Part shown: piece by piece, positions 44,168 through 55,576 of the stretch
Layout: every line of letters begins with the position of its first letter
Position numbering within the stretch: the stretch's first letter is position 1
Origin: Leptasterias polaris
Taxonomy: Eukaryota > Echinodermata > Asteroidea > Forcipulatida > Asteriidae
Length of the DNA: 64,000 nt
NCBI GenBank assembly: GCA_037783415.1
Contig: JAZGTN010000037.1
Span: 4,588,001-4,652,000 of the forward strand
Direction of reading: 5' to 3'
Made by a program: the position numbers and the translations under genes
Notes under the pieces: generated by a model
What the model was told of the DNA's origin: nothing
The model's input: only the letters and a program-made list of their open reading frames with translations
Databases searched by the model: none

Positions 44168-47100
44168 ACTAGAGCTTAAGTGTTTGTCAACAAACACGGA
44201 GCTGTTCCTGTAATTTTCAAAGAGTTTAAAACTGAAAAGAAATTGAAAATCGGGTGTGTAGTTCTTGAGATATGGTCCCACTTCCGGTTGACCCGGAAGT
44301 AATGGTCAACATGGGGTCACGGTTACCCAAGGTTGATATACAATGGCCAAGGAGTCTATAACTGAAAAAAGTTTGAAAATTGGTTGTGTAATTCTTGAGA
44401 TATGGTCCCACTTCCGGTTGACCCGGAAGTAAAGGTCAACATGGGGTCACGGTTACCCTAAGGCTAAACTCCAATTCCCAAGGAGTCTATAACTGAAACA
44501 ATTTTGAAAATCGGTTGTGTAGTTTTTGAGATATGGTCTCACTTCCGGTTGACCCATAGGTAAAGGTCAACATGGGGTCACGGTTAACCAAGGCTAATAT
44601 CCAATGCCCAAGGAGTCTATAACTGAAAAAAGGTTTGAAAATCGGTTGTGTAGTTCTTTAGATATGATCCACTTCCGGTTGACCCGGAAGTAATGGTCAA
44701 CATGAGGTCATGGTTACCCAAGGCTAATCTCCAATGTCCAAGGAGTCTATAACTGAAAAAGGGTTTGAAAATCGGTTGTTCACTTCTTGAGCTATGGTCC
44801 CACTTCCGGTTGACCCGGAAGTAAAGGTCACCATGGGGTCACGGTTACCCAAGGTTATTCTCCAATGCCCAAGGAGTCTATAACTGAAAAGAGTTTGAAC
44901 AACGGTTGTGTAGTTCTACAGATATGGTCCCACTTACAGATATGGTTGACCCGGAAGTAAAGGTCAACATGGGTTCACGGTTACCCAAGGCTTTTCGACA
45001 TACAGTGATCTCAAGATTGGCTAATTAAATATTCACCTCGCTGTAAATGGCAAATTAATTCAGAATTTAAAAATAACATTAAATTGAGAGTTAAGTACAT
45101 GTACTAAGATTCAATTTGATATAAGATCTAACTCTTTCATATTTGTACGCTTTAGGATATTAGGTCACATGCACAGTTGTGGTAAACAGGTTTTTTTACT
45201 TGAAATTTTGTTTATGAAACTGCTGTTACACGGGTCACCAACTGTTTCAGAAACGGTATGTTGACCAAAAATAACCGTGAATGCTCAGGCTCTTATACAT
45301 AAAGCCTGTGACGGTTACACGGTTAGGTGACAGATCTTACGGTTAAACGTTCACATTTATTTGTACGGTTCGGATAAACTTTGAAAAAAATCACTTAAAA
45401 AGTGCTGCGTAATGCTGACCATAATAACTGTGATCACGATTTTCACAGCACAAAAAACACACACACATAAAACACACACACATATCATTCCCAATTTACA
45501 GACTCGTAGTCTTTGTTATTTCAATACACATGTGCGTGTAGCAATGTTTGTGCGAAACATTGCCCGCTAGGGGGCGTTCCACAACAATTCGATTGCGCAT
45601 GCTCGTCTTTGCAGGGTGAATGCGCAATGTCAAATTTCTGCAGTGAAGAATGAAGATACAATGTTTTTGATCACATGCCGGTTGTGTAAACAGTTTTTTT
45701 TACTTGAAATGTTGTTCATGAAACTGCTGTTACACAGGTCACCAACTGTTTCAGAAACGGTTACACATTTACAAAAAAATTACTGTGAATGCGCAGGCTT
45801 ATACGTAAGCCTGTGACGGTTACACAGTTAAGTGACAGATCTTACGGTTAAACGTTCACATTTGTACAGTTCAGATAAACGTTGAAAAATTCACTTGAAA
45901 AGTGCTGTGTAATGCTGACCATAATAACTGTGATTACAATTTTCACAGCACAATATCCCATAAAACACACACACATATCATTCCCAATTTACAGACTCAT
46001 AGTCTTTGTTATTTCATTACATCTGTGCGTGTAGTAATATTTGTGAGAAACATTGCACGCTAGGGGGCGTTCCACAACAATTCGTGAATGCGCAGGCTTA
46101 TACGTAAGCCTGTGACGGTTACACGGTTAAGTGACAGATCTTACGGTTAAATGTTCACATTTGTACGGTTCGGATAAACGTTGAAAAATTCACTAGTGAA
46201 AAGTGCTGCGAAATGCTGACCATAATAATTGCCAAACACACCTATATCGTTTCCAATTTACAGGCTTACTTCTTTGTTATTTCATTACTTTGCGTGCGGC
46301 ATAGTTGAAAGAAACATTGAACGCTAGAGGGCGTTCCACAACAAATCGATTGCACGAAAATGATAATCCTGTTAAACGTTTAAATGTTTACGTTTACATT
46401 TAAATGCTGAGGCTTTGTAAGCCTGCCTGTGACGGTCACACGGTTAACCATCCGATCAACCGGTTGAACATCTACATTATTACGGTTCGGATAAATGTTG
46501 AAAAATCATCCTCAAAAAGTGTCGCGAAATTTTGACCAAAATAAATGTGAACGGTTACACATGTAACTGACCGTTTCAGAAATGATTACGAGTTTACTAA
46601 AAAATAACTGTAAATGCATGCAAACAAAATGATGTTGTATTTAATTTGTAATCGTAACAATTTGTCTACCCTGAAATGCCAATCGAGTATGTTATATTTG
46701 TTAAAGTTTACAAAAAAATAACCGTGAATGCGCAGGCTTATACGTAAGCCTGTGACGGTTACACGGTTACGTGACGGATCTTACGGTTAAACGTTCACAT
46801 TTGTACGGTTCGGATAAACGTTGAAAAATTCATTTGAAAAGTGCTGCGAAATGCTGACCATAATAATTGCCACACACACCTATATCGTTTCCAATACTTT
46901 GTGTGCAGCATTAGTTGCAAGAAACATTGAACGCTAGAGGGCGTTCCACAACAAATCGATTGCACGGTTACTCGGTTAACCAAATGATAATCCTGTTAAA
47001 CGTTTAAATGTTTACGTTTAAATGCTGAGGCTTTGTAAGCCTGCCTGTGACGGTCACACGGTTAACCATCCGATCAACCGGTTGAACATCTACATTATTA

Positions 47101-48093
47101 CGGTTCGGATAAATGTTGAAAAATCATCCTCAAAAAGTGTTGCGAAATGTTGACCATAATAAATGTGAACGGTTACACATGTAACTGACCGTTTCAGAAC
47201 TGATTACGAGTTTACTAAAAAATAACTGTAAATGCATGTAAACAAAATGATGTTGTAATTAATTCGTAATCGTAACAATTTTTCTACCCTGAAATGCCAA
47301 TCGAGTATGTTATATTTGTTTAGGCTAAAACAGTAAATTCATATGGGATACTATTGTATTGTAATTTTGTCTCTTCACACCCCCAAATCCAACACTGACC
47401 ATTTAGCCATGGAAAAACTAATTTCTCTTTACCCCACCTTTCCTCAATCAGCTCTTTTTATTGCTTTATTGCAAGCGCCATCAAGTTTTGTAACTGATAC
47501 ATCGCGGTTTCCTGAAGTAATGCCTTTGCACAAGAAATTTTAAACACATCGTTTTCCGGCGAACGGGACCCAAGCGCAGACAAGTCTGCAAGGCCGTAGA
47601 CATCGCCAAGAACGCGGCGCTCCGATTCTTTACGTCCACGGTGAAATCTGAAAAACTATCTGATTACACACGCTGCGTTGATAGCAATACAAATTCTTTT
47701 CGATTCTTGTGAATGAACGTAGACTTGTGTCAGTCGGCGACAGGAATGATGACTCTATGTATATTCTACAAAAACGTCAACAACACGGGTCATAAATGGG
47801 TTTAGGACTTGAACGAGTCTAGGAAACCCCTCAAGAGCACCGTTAAACTCATATAGATTGAGGGCGCTAAACGAGTTTAACGGTGCATTTTTAACTTTTA
47901 AAAAAAGGTAAAAAGTAGCTAATTAATTAAGAATTTTAACATTTTTTTAATTTAGAGTTAAGTTTATGTTCTAAGCTTCAATTTGATATATGATTTAACT
48001 CTTTCGTATTTGCGCTCTAGGATATTAGGCTTAAAGAAAAAAACGTGTGCAAATGCTATGGGATTTGAGTGGAAACAAAGAATAATAATAATA
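44168..48093. repeat. Satellite unit 10 (type B, rearranged)
   Basis: It has six minisatellite monomers and the variant ACTAGAGCTTAAG leader. The CGGTTA region is enlarged (about 45270-47120). It includes a partly repeated M2 segment (about 45660-45780) preceded by about 100 bases not seen in other units. At about 46700 the hairpin region breaks off and subrepeats resume, giving a second hairpin region near 47160. About 500 bases holding the ATGGCG frame and the CRE-like pair are deleted at about 47915. Confidence 0.88.
44222..44997. repeat. 130-bp minisatellite block, unit 10 (6 monomers)
   Basis: Six monomers, more diverged than average; the last has ACAGATATGG inserted in the ETS-like arm near 44935. 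Confidence 0.9.
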
Positions 48094-48184
48094 ACTAGAC
48101 TTGAGGTGTTTGTGTACAAACACGAAGCTGTTCCGGTTTTCTGATTCATAAACAAAATTTTACCCTTGTCTAACATTTACTGCT

Positions 48185-49485
48185 CAAATGGTTTATAACT
48201 GAAAAGAAATTGAATATCGGTTGTTTTGTTCTTGAGATGTGGTCTCACTTCCGGTTGACCTGGAAGTAAAGGTCATCATGGGGTCATGGTTACCCAAGGC
48301 TAATCTGCAATGCCCAAGGAGTCTATAACTGAAAAAGTTTGAAAATCGGCTGTGTAACTCTTGAGATATGGTCCCACTTCCGGTCCCACTTCCGGTTGAC
48401 CTATAGGTAAAGGTCAACATGGGGTCACGGTTACCCAAGGCTAGTCTTCAATGCCCACAAGTCTATAACTGAAAACAGTTTGAAAATCGGTTGTGTAAAT
48501 CTTGAGATATGGTCCCACTTCCGGTTGACCCGTAGGTAAAGGTCAACATGGGGTCACGGTTACCCAAGGCTAATCTTCAATGCCCAAGGAGTCTATAACT
48601 GAAAAAAGTTTGAAAATCGGTTGTGTAATTCTTGAGATATGGTCCCACTTCCGGTTTACCCTTAGGTAAAGGTCAACATGGGGTCACGGTTACCCAAGGC
48701 TAACCTTCAATGCCCTAGGAGTCTATAACTGAAAAAAGTTTGAAAATCGGCTGTGTAATTCTTGAAATATGGTCCCACTTCCGGTTGACCCGTAGGTAAA
48801 GGTCAACATGGGGTCACGGTTACCCAAGGCTAATCTGCAATGCCCAAGGAATCTATAACTGAAAACAGTTTGAAAATCAGTTGTGTAATTCTTGAGATAT
48901 GGTCCCACTTCCGGTGGACCTGGAAGTAAAGGTCAACATGGGGTCATGGTTACCCAAGGCTAATATCCCATGCCCAAGGAGTCTAGAACTGAAAAATGTT
49001 TTTAAATCGGCTGTGTAGTTCTTGAAATATGGTCCCACTTCCGGTTGACCCGGAGGTAAAGGTCAACATGGGGTCACGGTTACCCAAGGCTTATCTGCAA
49101 TGCCCAAGGAGTCTATAACTGAAAAAAGTTTGAAAATCGGTTATGTAGTTCTTGAGATATGGTCCCACTTCAGGTTGACCCGGAAGTAAAGGTCAACATG
49201 GGGTCATGGTTAGCCAAGGCTAATCTCCAATGCCCAAGGAGTCTATAACTAAAAACAGTTTGAAAAACGGTTGTGTAGTTCTTGAGATTTGGTCCCTTTT
49301 CCGGTTGACCCGGAAGTAAAGGTTTACATGAGGTCACGGTTATCCAAGGTTGATCTACAATGCCCAAGGAGTCTATAACTACAAACAGTTTGAAAAACGA
49401 TTGTGTAGTTCTTGAGATATGGTCCCACTTCCGGTTGACCCGGAAGTAAAGGTCAACATGGGTCACGGTTACCCAAGGCTTTTCG
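48185..49485. repeat. 130-bp minisatellite block, unit 11 (about 10 monomers)
   Basis: The left part matches blocks 1, 7 and 9, and the right part matches blocks 13 and 14. The block looks like a fusion of the two types. Confidence 0.9.
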
Positions 49486-51576
49486 AGATACAGTGATCTC
49501 AAGATTGGCTAATTAAATATTCACCTCACTGTAAATGGGCAAATTAATTCAGAATAATTTTAAAAAATTACATTGAGAGTTAAGCTCATGTACTAAGCTT
49601 CAATTTGATATAGGATCTAACTCTTTCATCATATTCGTACGCTTTAGGATATTAGGTCACATGCAAGGTTGTGTAAACAGGTTTTTTTACTTGAAATTTT
49701 GTTCATGAAACTGCTGTTACATGGGTCACCAACTGTTTCAGAAACGGTATGTTGACCAAAAATAACCGTGAATGCTCAGGCTTATACATAAGCCTGTGAC
49801 GGTTACACGGTTAAGTGACAGATCTTACGGTTAAACGTTTACATTTATTTGTACGGTTCGGATAAACGTTGAAAAAATCACTTAAAAAGTGCCGCGTAAT
49901 GCTGACCATAATAACTGTGATCACGATTTTCACAGCACAATATCCCATAAAACACACACATATCATTCCCAATTTACAGACTCATAGTCTTTGTTATTTC
50001 ATTACATCTGTGCGTGTAGCAATATTTGTGAGAAACATTGCACGCTGGGGGCGTTCCACAACAATTCGTGAATGCGCAGGCTTATACGTAAGCCTGTGAC
50101 GGTTACACGGTTAGCTGACAGATCTTATGGTTAAACGTTTACATTTATTTGTACGGTTCGGATAAACGTTGAAAAAATCACTTAAAAAGTGCCGAGTAAT
50201 GCATAATAACTGTGATCACGATTTTCACAGCACAATATCCCATAAAACACACACTTATCATTCCCAATTTACAGACTCATAGTCTTTGTTATTTCATTAC
50301 ATCTGTGCGTGTAGCAATATTTGTGAGAAACATTGCACGCTAGGGGGCGTTCCACAACAATTCGTGAATGCACAGGCTTATACGTAAGCCTGTGACGGTT
50401 ACACGGTTAATCACAGCACAATATCCCATAAAACACACACACATATCATTCCCAAATTTACAGACTCATAGTCTTTGTTATTTCATTACATCTGTGCGTG
50501 TAGCAATATTTGTGAGAAACATTGCACGCTAGGGGGCGTTCCACAACAAATCGTGAATGCGCAGGCTTATACGTAAGCCTGTGACGGTTACACGGTTAAG
50601 TGACAGATCTTACGGTTAAACGTTCACATTTGTACGGTTCGGATAAACGTTGAAAAATTCACTTGAAAACTGCTGCGAAATGCTGACCATAATAATTGCC
50701 AAACACACCTATATCGTTTCCAATTTACAGGCTTAATTCTTTGTTATTTCATTACTTTGCGTGCGGCATTAGTTGAAAGAAACATTGAACGCTAGTGGGC
50801 GTTCCACAACAAATCGATTGCACGGTTACCTGGTTAACCAAATGATAATCCTGTTAAACGTTTAAATGTTTACGTTTACATTTAAATGCTGAGGCTTTGT
50901 AAGCCTGCCTGTGACGGTCACACGGTTAACCATCCGATCAACCGGTTGAGCATCTACATTATTACGGTTCGGATAAATGTTGAAAAATCATCCTCAAAAG
51001 TGTCGCGAAATTTTGACCATAATAAATGTGAACGGTTACACATGTAACTGACCGTTTCAGAAATGATTACGAGTTTACTAAAAAATAACTGTAAATGCAT
51101 GTAAACAAAATGATGTTGTATTTAATTCGTAATCGTAACAATTTTTCTACCCTGAAATGCCAATCGAGTATGTTATATTTGTTTAGGCTAAAACAGTAAA
51201 TTCATATGGGATACGATTGTATTGTAATTTTGTCTCTTCACACCCCCAAATCCAACACTGACCGTTTAGCCATGAAAAACGAATTTCTCTTTACCACACC
51301 TTTCCTCAATCAGCTCTTTTTATTGCTTTGCCTTAAGTTATTGCAACCGCCATCAAGTTTTGTAACTGATACATCGCGGTTTCCTGAAGTAATGCCTTTG
51401 CACAAGAAACTTTAAACATATCGTTTTCCGGCGAACGGGACCCAAGCGTAGACAAGTTTGCCAGGCCGAAAAAATCACCGAGAACGCGGCGCTCCGATTC
51501 TTTACGTCCAGGCTGAAATCTGAAATTTTATACCTTGTCGTTAATAAACACATATCAAATTCTAGTCAGAGTACCC

Positions 51577-51888
51577 ATGGCGTTCAATTTGCCTGAGAAT
51601 TTTGGTTTTTTTTCTACTGACAATGTTTTAATAAGTGTTGATGCTTTTAAACTGATTGTCTATAAAACCTTTCTTGTTTTAAGAAACATTTGTGAATCCA
51701 GGACGTTAAATTTGAGCTTAATTGAAAAAACTGTGTTTCTAGAAGTCGGATTTGTTTTCACTATCTCCATGTGTTTTGTACACGGGCGAAAATGCGCAAT
51801 AAATGACGTCATTGTGACGTCGTTCCACATTTTAGGCCGAAAAGCACATCTACAGTACCCAAGAAGTCTAAAACTGAAAAAAGTTTGA
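51577..51888 (+). other. Only uninterrupted copy of the ATGGCG frame (103 codons), function unknown
   Basis: The frame starts MAFNLPENFGFF, in a good start context (ACCCATGG), and ends QYPRSLKLKKV-stop. It is hydrophobic in the middle and resembles no family I know. Twelve other units carry the same ATG, but the frame is broken there by a T-run of varying length, a stop at codon 7 (unit 2) or a stop at codon 42 (units 4, 6, 13). A and B copies differ at many first and second codon positions, which argues against selection on a protein. Its last part is homologous to the minisatellite monomer. Most likely it is a chance or relic frame inside the satellite. Confidence 0.3.
51804..51822. promoter_or_regulatory. 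CRE-like pair TGACGTCA and TGACGTCG, 11 bases apart (unit 11 copy)
   Basis: TGACGTCA is the full palindromic CREB/ATF site; a second near-match starts 11 bases later, about one helical turn. The pair is unchanged in all 13 complete units that retain this segment. Regulatory activity is inferred from motif match only. Confidence 0.5.
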
Positions 51889-52138
51889 CGATCGGTCGTC
51901 TACTTTTTGAGATAGAGTGGTCTAAAGTCTGGCTAATTAAATATTCACCTCGCTGTAAAGTGGCTAATTAATTAAGAATTTTAAAAATTTTTACATTTAG
52001 AGTTAAGTTTATGTTCTAAGCTTCAATTTGATATATGATTTAACTCTTTCGTATTTGCGCTCTAGGATATTAGGCTTAAAGAAAAAAACGTGTGCAAATG
52101 CTATGGGATTTGAGTGGAAACAAAGAATAATAATAAAA

Positions 52139-55100
52139 ACTAGACTTGAGGTGTTTGTGTACAAACACGAAGCTGTTACGGTTTTCTGATTCTTAAACAA
52201 AATTTAACCCTTGTCTAACATTTACTGCTCAAATGGTTTATAACTGAAAAGAAATTGAATATCGGTTGTGTAGTTCTTGAGATGTGGTCTCACTTCCGGT
52301 TGACCTGGAAGTAAAGGTCAACATGGGGTCACGGTTACCCAAGGCTAACCTTCAATGCCCTAGGAGTCTATAACTGAAAAAAGTTTGAAAATCGGCTGTG
52401 TAATTCTTGAAATATGGTCCCACTTCCGGTTGACCCGTAGGTAAAGGTCAACATGGGGTCACGGTTACCCAAGGCTAATCTGCAATGCCCAAGGAGTCTA
52501 TAACTGAAAACAGTTTGAAAATCAGTTGTGTAATTCTTGAGATATGGTCCCACTTCCGGTTGACCTGGAAGTAACGGTCAACATGGGGTCATGGTTACCC
52601 AAGGCTAATATCCCATGCCCAAGGAGTCTAGAACTGAAAAAAGTTTTAAAATCGGCTGTGTAGTTCTTGAGATATGGTCCCACTTCCGGTTGACCCGGAA
52701 GTAAAGGTCAGCATGGGGTCACGGTTACCCAAGGCTAATTTCCAATGCCCAAGGAGTCTATAACTGAACAAAGTTTGAAAATCGGTTGTGTAGTTCTTTA
52801 GATATGGTCCCACTTCCGGTTGACCCATAGGTAAAGGTCAACATGGGGTCACGGTTACCCAAGGCTTTTCGAGATACAGTGATCTCAAGATTGGCTAATT
52901 AAATATTCACCTCACTGTAAATGGGCAAATCAATTAAGAATAAAAAAAAATATTACATTGAGAGTTAAGTTCATGTACTAAGCTTCAATTTGATATAGGA
53001 CCTAACTCTTTCATATTTGTATGCTTTAGGATAATAGGTCACATGCAAGGTTGTGTAAACAGGTTTTTTTACTTGAAATTTTGTTTATGAAACTGCTGTT
53101 ACACGGGTCACCAACTGTTTCAGAAACGGTATGTTGACCAAAAATAACCGTGAATGCTCAGGCTTATACATAAGCCTGTGACGGTTACACGGTTAAGAGA
53201 CAGATCTTACGGTTAAACGTTTACATTTATTTGTACGGTTCGAATAAACGTTGAAAAAATCACTTAAAAAGTGCCGCGTAATGCTGACCATAATAATTGC
53301 CAAACACACCTATATCGTTTCCAATTTACACCTATATCGTTTCCAATTTACACCTATATCGTTTCTGTGATTACGGTTTTCACAGCACAATATCCCATAA
53401 AACACACACACAAATCATTCCAATTTACAGACTCGTAGTCTTTGTTATTTCATTACATCTGTGCATGTAGCAATATTTGTGAGAAACATTGCACGCTAGG
53501 GGGCGTTCCACAAAAATTCGTGAATGCGCAGGCTTATACGTAAGCCTGTGACGGTTACACGATTAAGTGACAGATCTTACGGTTAAACGTTCACATTTGT
53601 ACGGTTCGGATAAACGTTGAAAAATTCACTTGAAAAGTGCTGCAAAATGCTGACCATAATAATTGCCACACACACCCAATACTTTGTGTGCGGCATTAGT
53701 TGCAAGAAACATTGAACGCTAGAGGGCGTTCCACAACAATTCATAAATGCGCAGGCTTATACGTAAGCCTGTGACGGTTACACGGTTAAGTGACAGATCT
53801 TACGGCTAAACGTTCACATTTGTACGGTTCGGATAAACGTTGAAAAATTCACTTGAAAAGTGCTGCGAAATGCTGACCATAATAATTGCCAAACACACCT
53901 ATATCGTTTCCAATTTACAGGTTTAATTCTTTGTTATTTCATTACTTTGCGTGTGGCATTAGTTGAAAGAAACATTGAACGCTAGAGGGCGTTCCACAAC
54001 AAATCGATTGCACAGTTACCCGGTTAACCAAACAATAATCCTGTTAAACGTTTAAATGTTTACGTTTACATTTAAATGCTGAGGCTTTGTAAGCCTGCCT
54101 GTGACGGTCACACGGTTAACCATCCAATCAACCGGTTGAACATCTACATTATTACGGTTCGGATAAATGTTGAAAAATCATCTTCAAAAAGTGTCGCGAA
54201 ATTTTGACCATAATAAATGTGAACAACCGTTCACATTTATTATGGTCGTTTCAGAAATTATTACGAGTTTACTAAAAATTAACTGTAAATGCATGTAAAC
54301 AAAAATGATGTTGTATTTAATTCGTAATCGTAAAAATTGTTCTACCCTGAAATGCCAATCGAGTATGTTATATTTGTTTAGGCTAAAACAGTCAATTCAT
54401 ATGGGATACGATTGTATTGTAATTTTGTCTCTTCCACAACCCCAAATCCAACACTGACCGTTTAGCCATGAAAAACTATTTTCTCTTTACCACTCCTTTC
54501 CTCAATCAGCTTTTTATTGCCTTATTGCAAGGGCCATCAAGTTTTGTAACTGATACATCGCGGTTTCCTGAAGTAATGCCTTTGCACAAGAAATGTTAAA
54601 CATATCGTTTTCCCGGCGAACGGGACCTAAGCGCATACAAGTTTGCCACCCCAAATTATGGACAAGAACACGGCACTCGTATTCTTTACGTCCACGGTGA
54701 AATCTGAATAACTATCTGACTACACGACGATCGACGACGCTGCGCTGATAGCAAGACAAATTCTTTTCGATTCTTGTGAATGAACGTTGACTTGTGTCAG
54801 TCGGCGACAGGAATGATGACTCTATGTATATTCTACATAAACGTCTCCAACACGGGTCATAAATGGGTTTAGGGCTTGAACGAATCTAGGAAACCCTAGA
54901 AAGATTGAGGGCGCTATACGAGTTTAACGGTGCGTATTTTTTTACTTAAAATAAAACGGAAAAAATTTACTCTGTCGTTAATAAACACATATCAAATTCA
55001 AGTCAGAGTACCCATGGCGTTCAATTTGCCTGATAATTTTGGGTTTTTTTCCTACTGACAATGTTTTAATAAGTTTTGATGCTTTTAAACTGATCGTCTA

Positions 55101-55576
55101 TAAAACCTTTCTTGTTTTAAGAAACATTTGTGAATCCAGGACGTTAAAGTTGAGCTTAATTGAAAAAACTGTGTTTCTAGAAGTCGGATTTGTTTTCACT
55201 ATCTCCATTTGTTTTGTACACGGGCGAAAACGCGCAATAAATGACGTCATTGTGACGTCGTTCCACATTTTAGGCCGAAAAGCACATCTACAGTACCCAA
55301 GAAGTCTAAAACTGAAAAAAGTTTGACGATCGGTCGTCTACTTTTTGAGATAGAGTGCTCTAAAGTCTGGCTAATTAAATATTCACCTCGCTGTAAAGTG
55401 GCTAATTAATTAAGAATTTTAACATTTTTTACATTTAGAGTTAAGTTTATGTTCTAAGCTTCAATTTGATATATGTTTTAACTCTTTCGTATTTGCGCTC
55501 TAGGATATTAGGCTTAAAGAAAAAAACGTGTGCAAATGCTATGGGATTTGAGTGGAAACAAAGAATAATAATAATA
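52139..55576. repeat. Satellite unit 12 (type A)
   Basis: It has five minisatellite monomers, nearly identical to the last five of units 7 and 9. CGGTTA subrepeats at about 53150-54170. Perfect A-type hairpin at 54208-54245. The ATG at 55014 loses frame at a GGG+7T run. CRE-like site 55242-55249. Confidence 0.9.
52240..52868. repeat. 130-bp minisatellite block, unit 12 (5 monomers)
   Basis: Five monomers corresponding to the right half of blocks 7 and 9, with the left monomers missing. Confidence 0.9.

Larger units (their letters stand above)
48094..52138. repeat. Satellite unit 11 (B upstream, A-like end; longest unit)
   Basis: It has about ten minisatellite monomers. Four or more CGGTTA subrepeats (about 49765-50980), one shortened copy joining at about 50408. 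B-type hairpin region near 51030. Sequence turns A-like after about 51430, where about 130 bases before the ATG are missing compared with other units. It holds the only uninterrupted 103-codon frame (51577-51888). CRE-like site 51804-51811. Confidence 0.88.

Noticed and set aside
55039..55326. Recurrent 95-codon plus-strand frames (FFSTDNVLISFDAFKL...) in A-type units as separate genes
   Set aside because: They begin at a non-ATG codon and are the 3' part of the frame broken by the T-run. Differences between A and B copies are largely amino-acid changing, and B copies contain stops.
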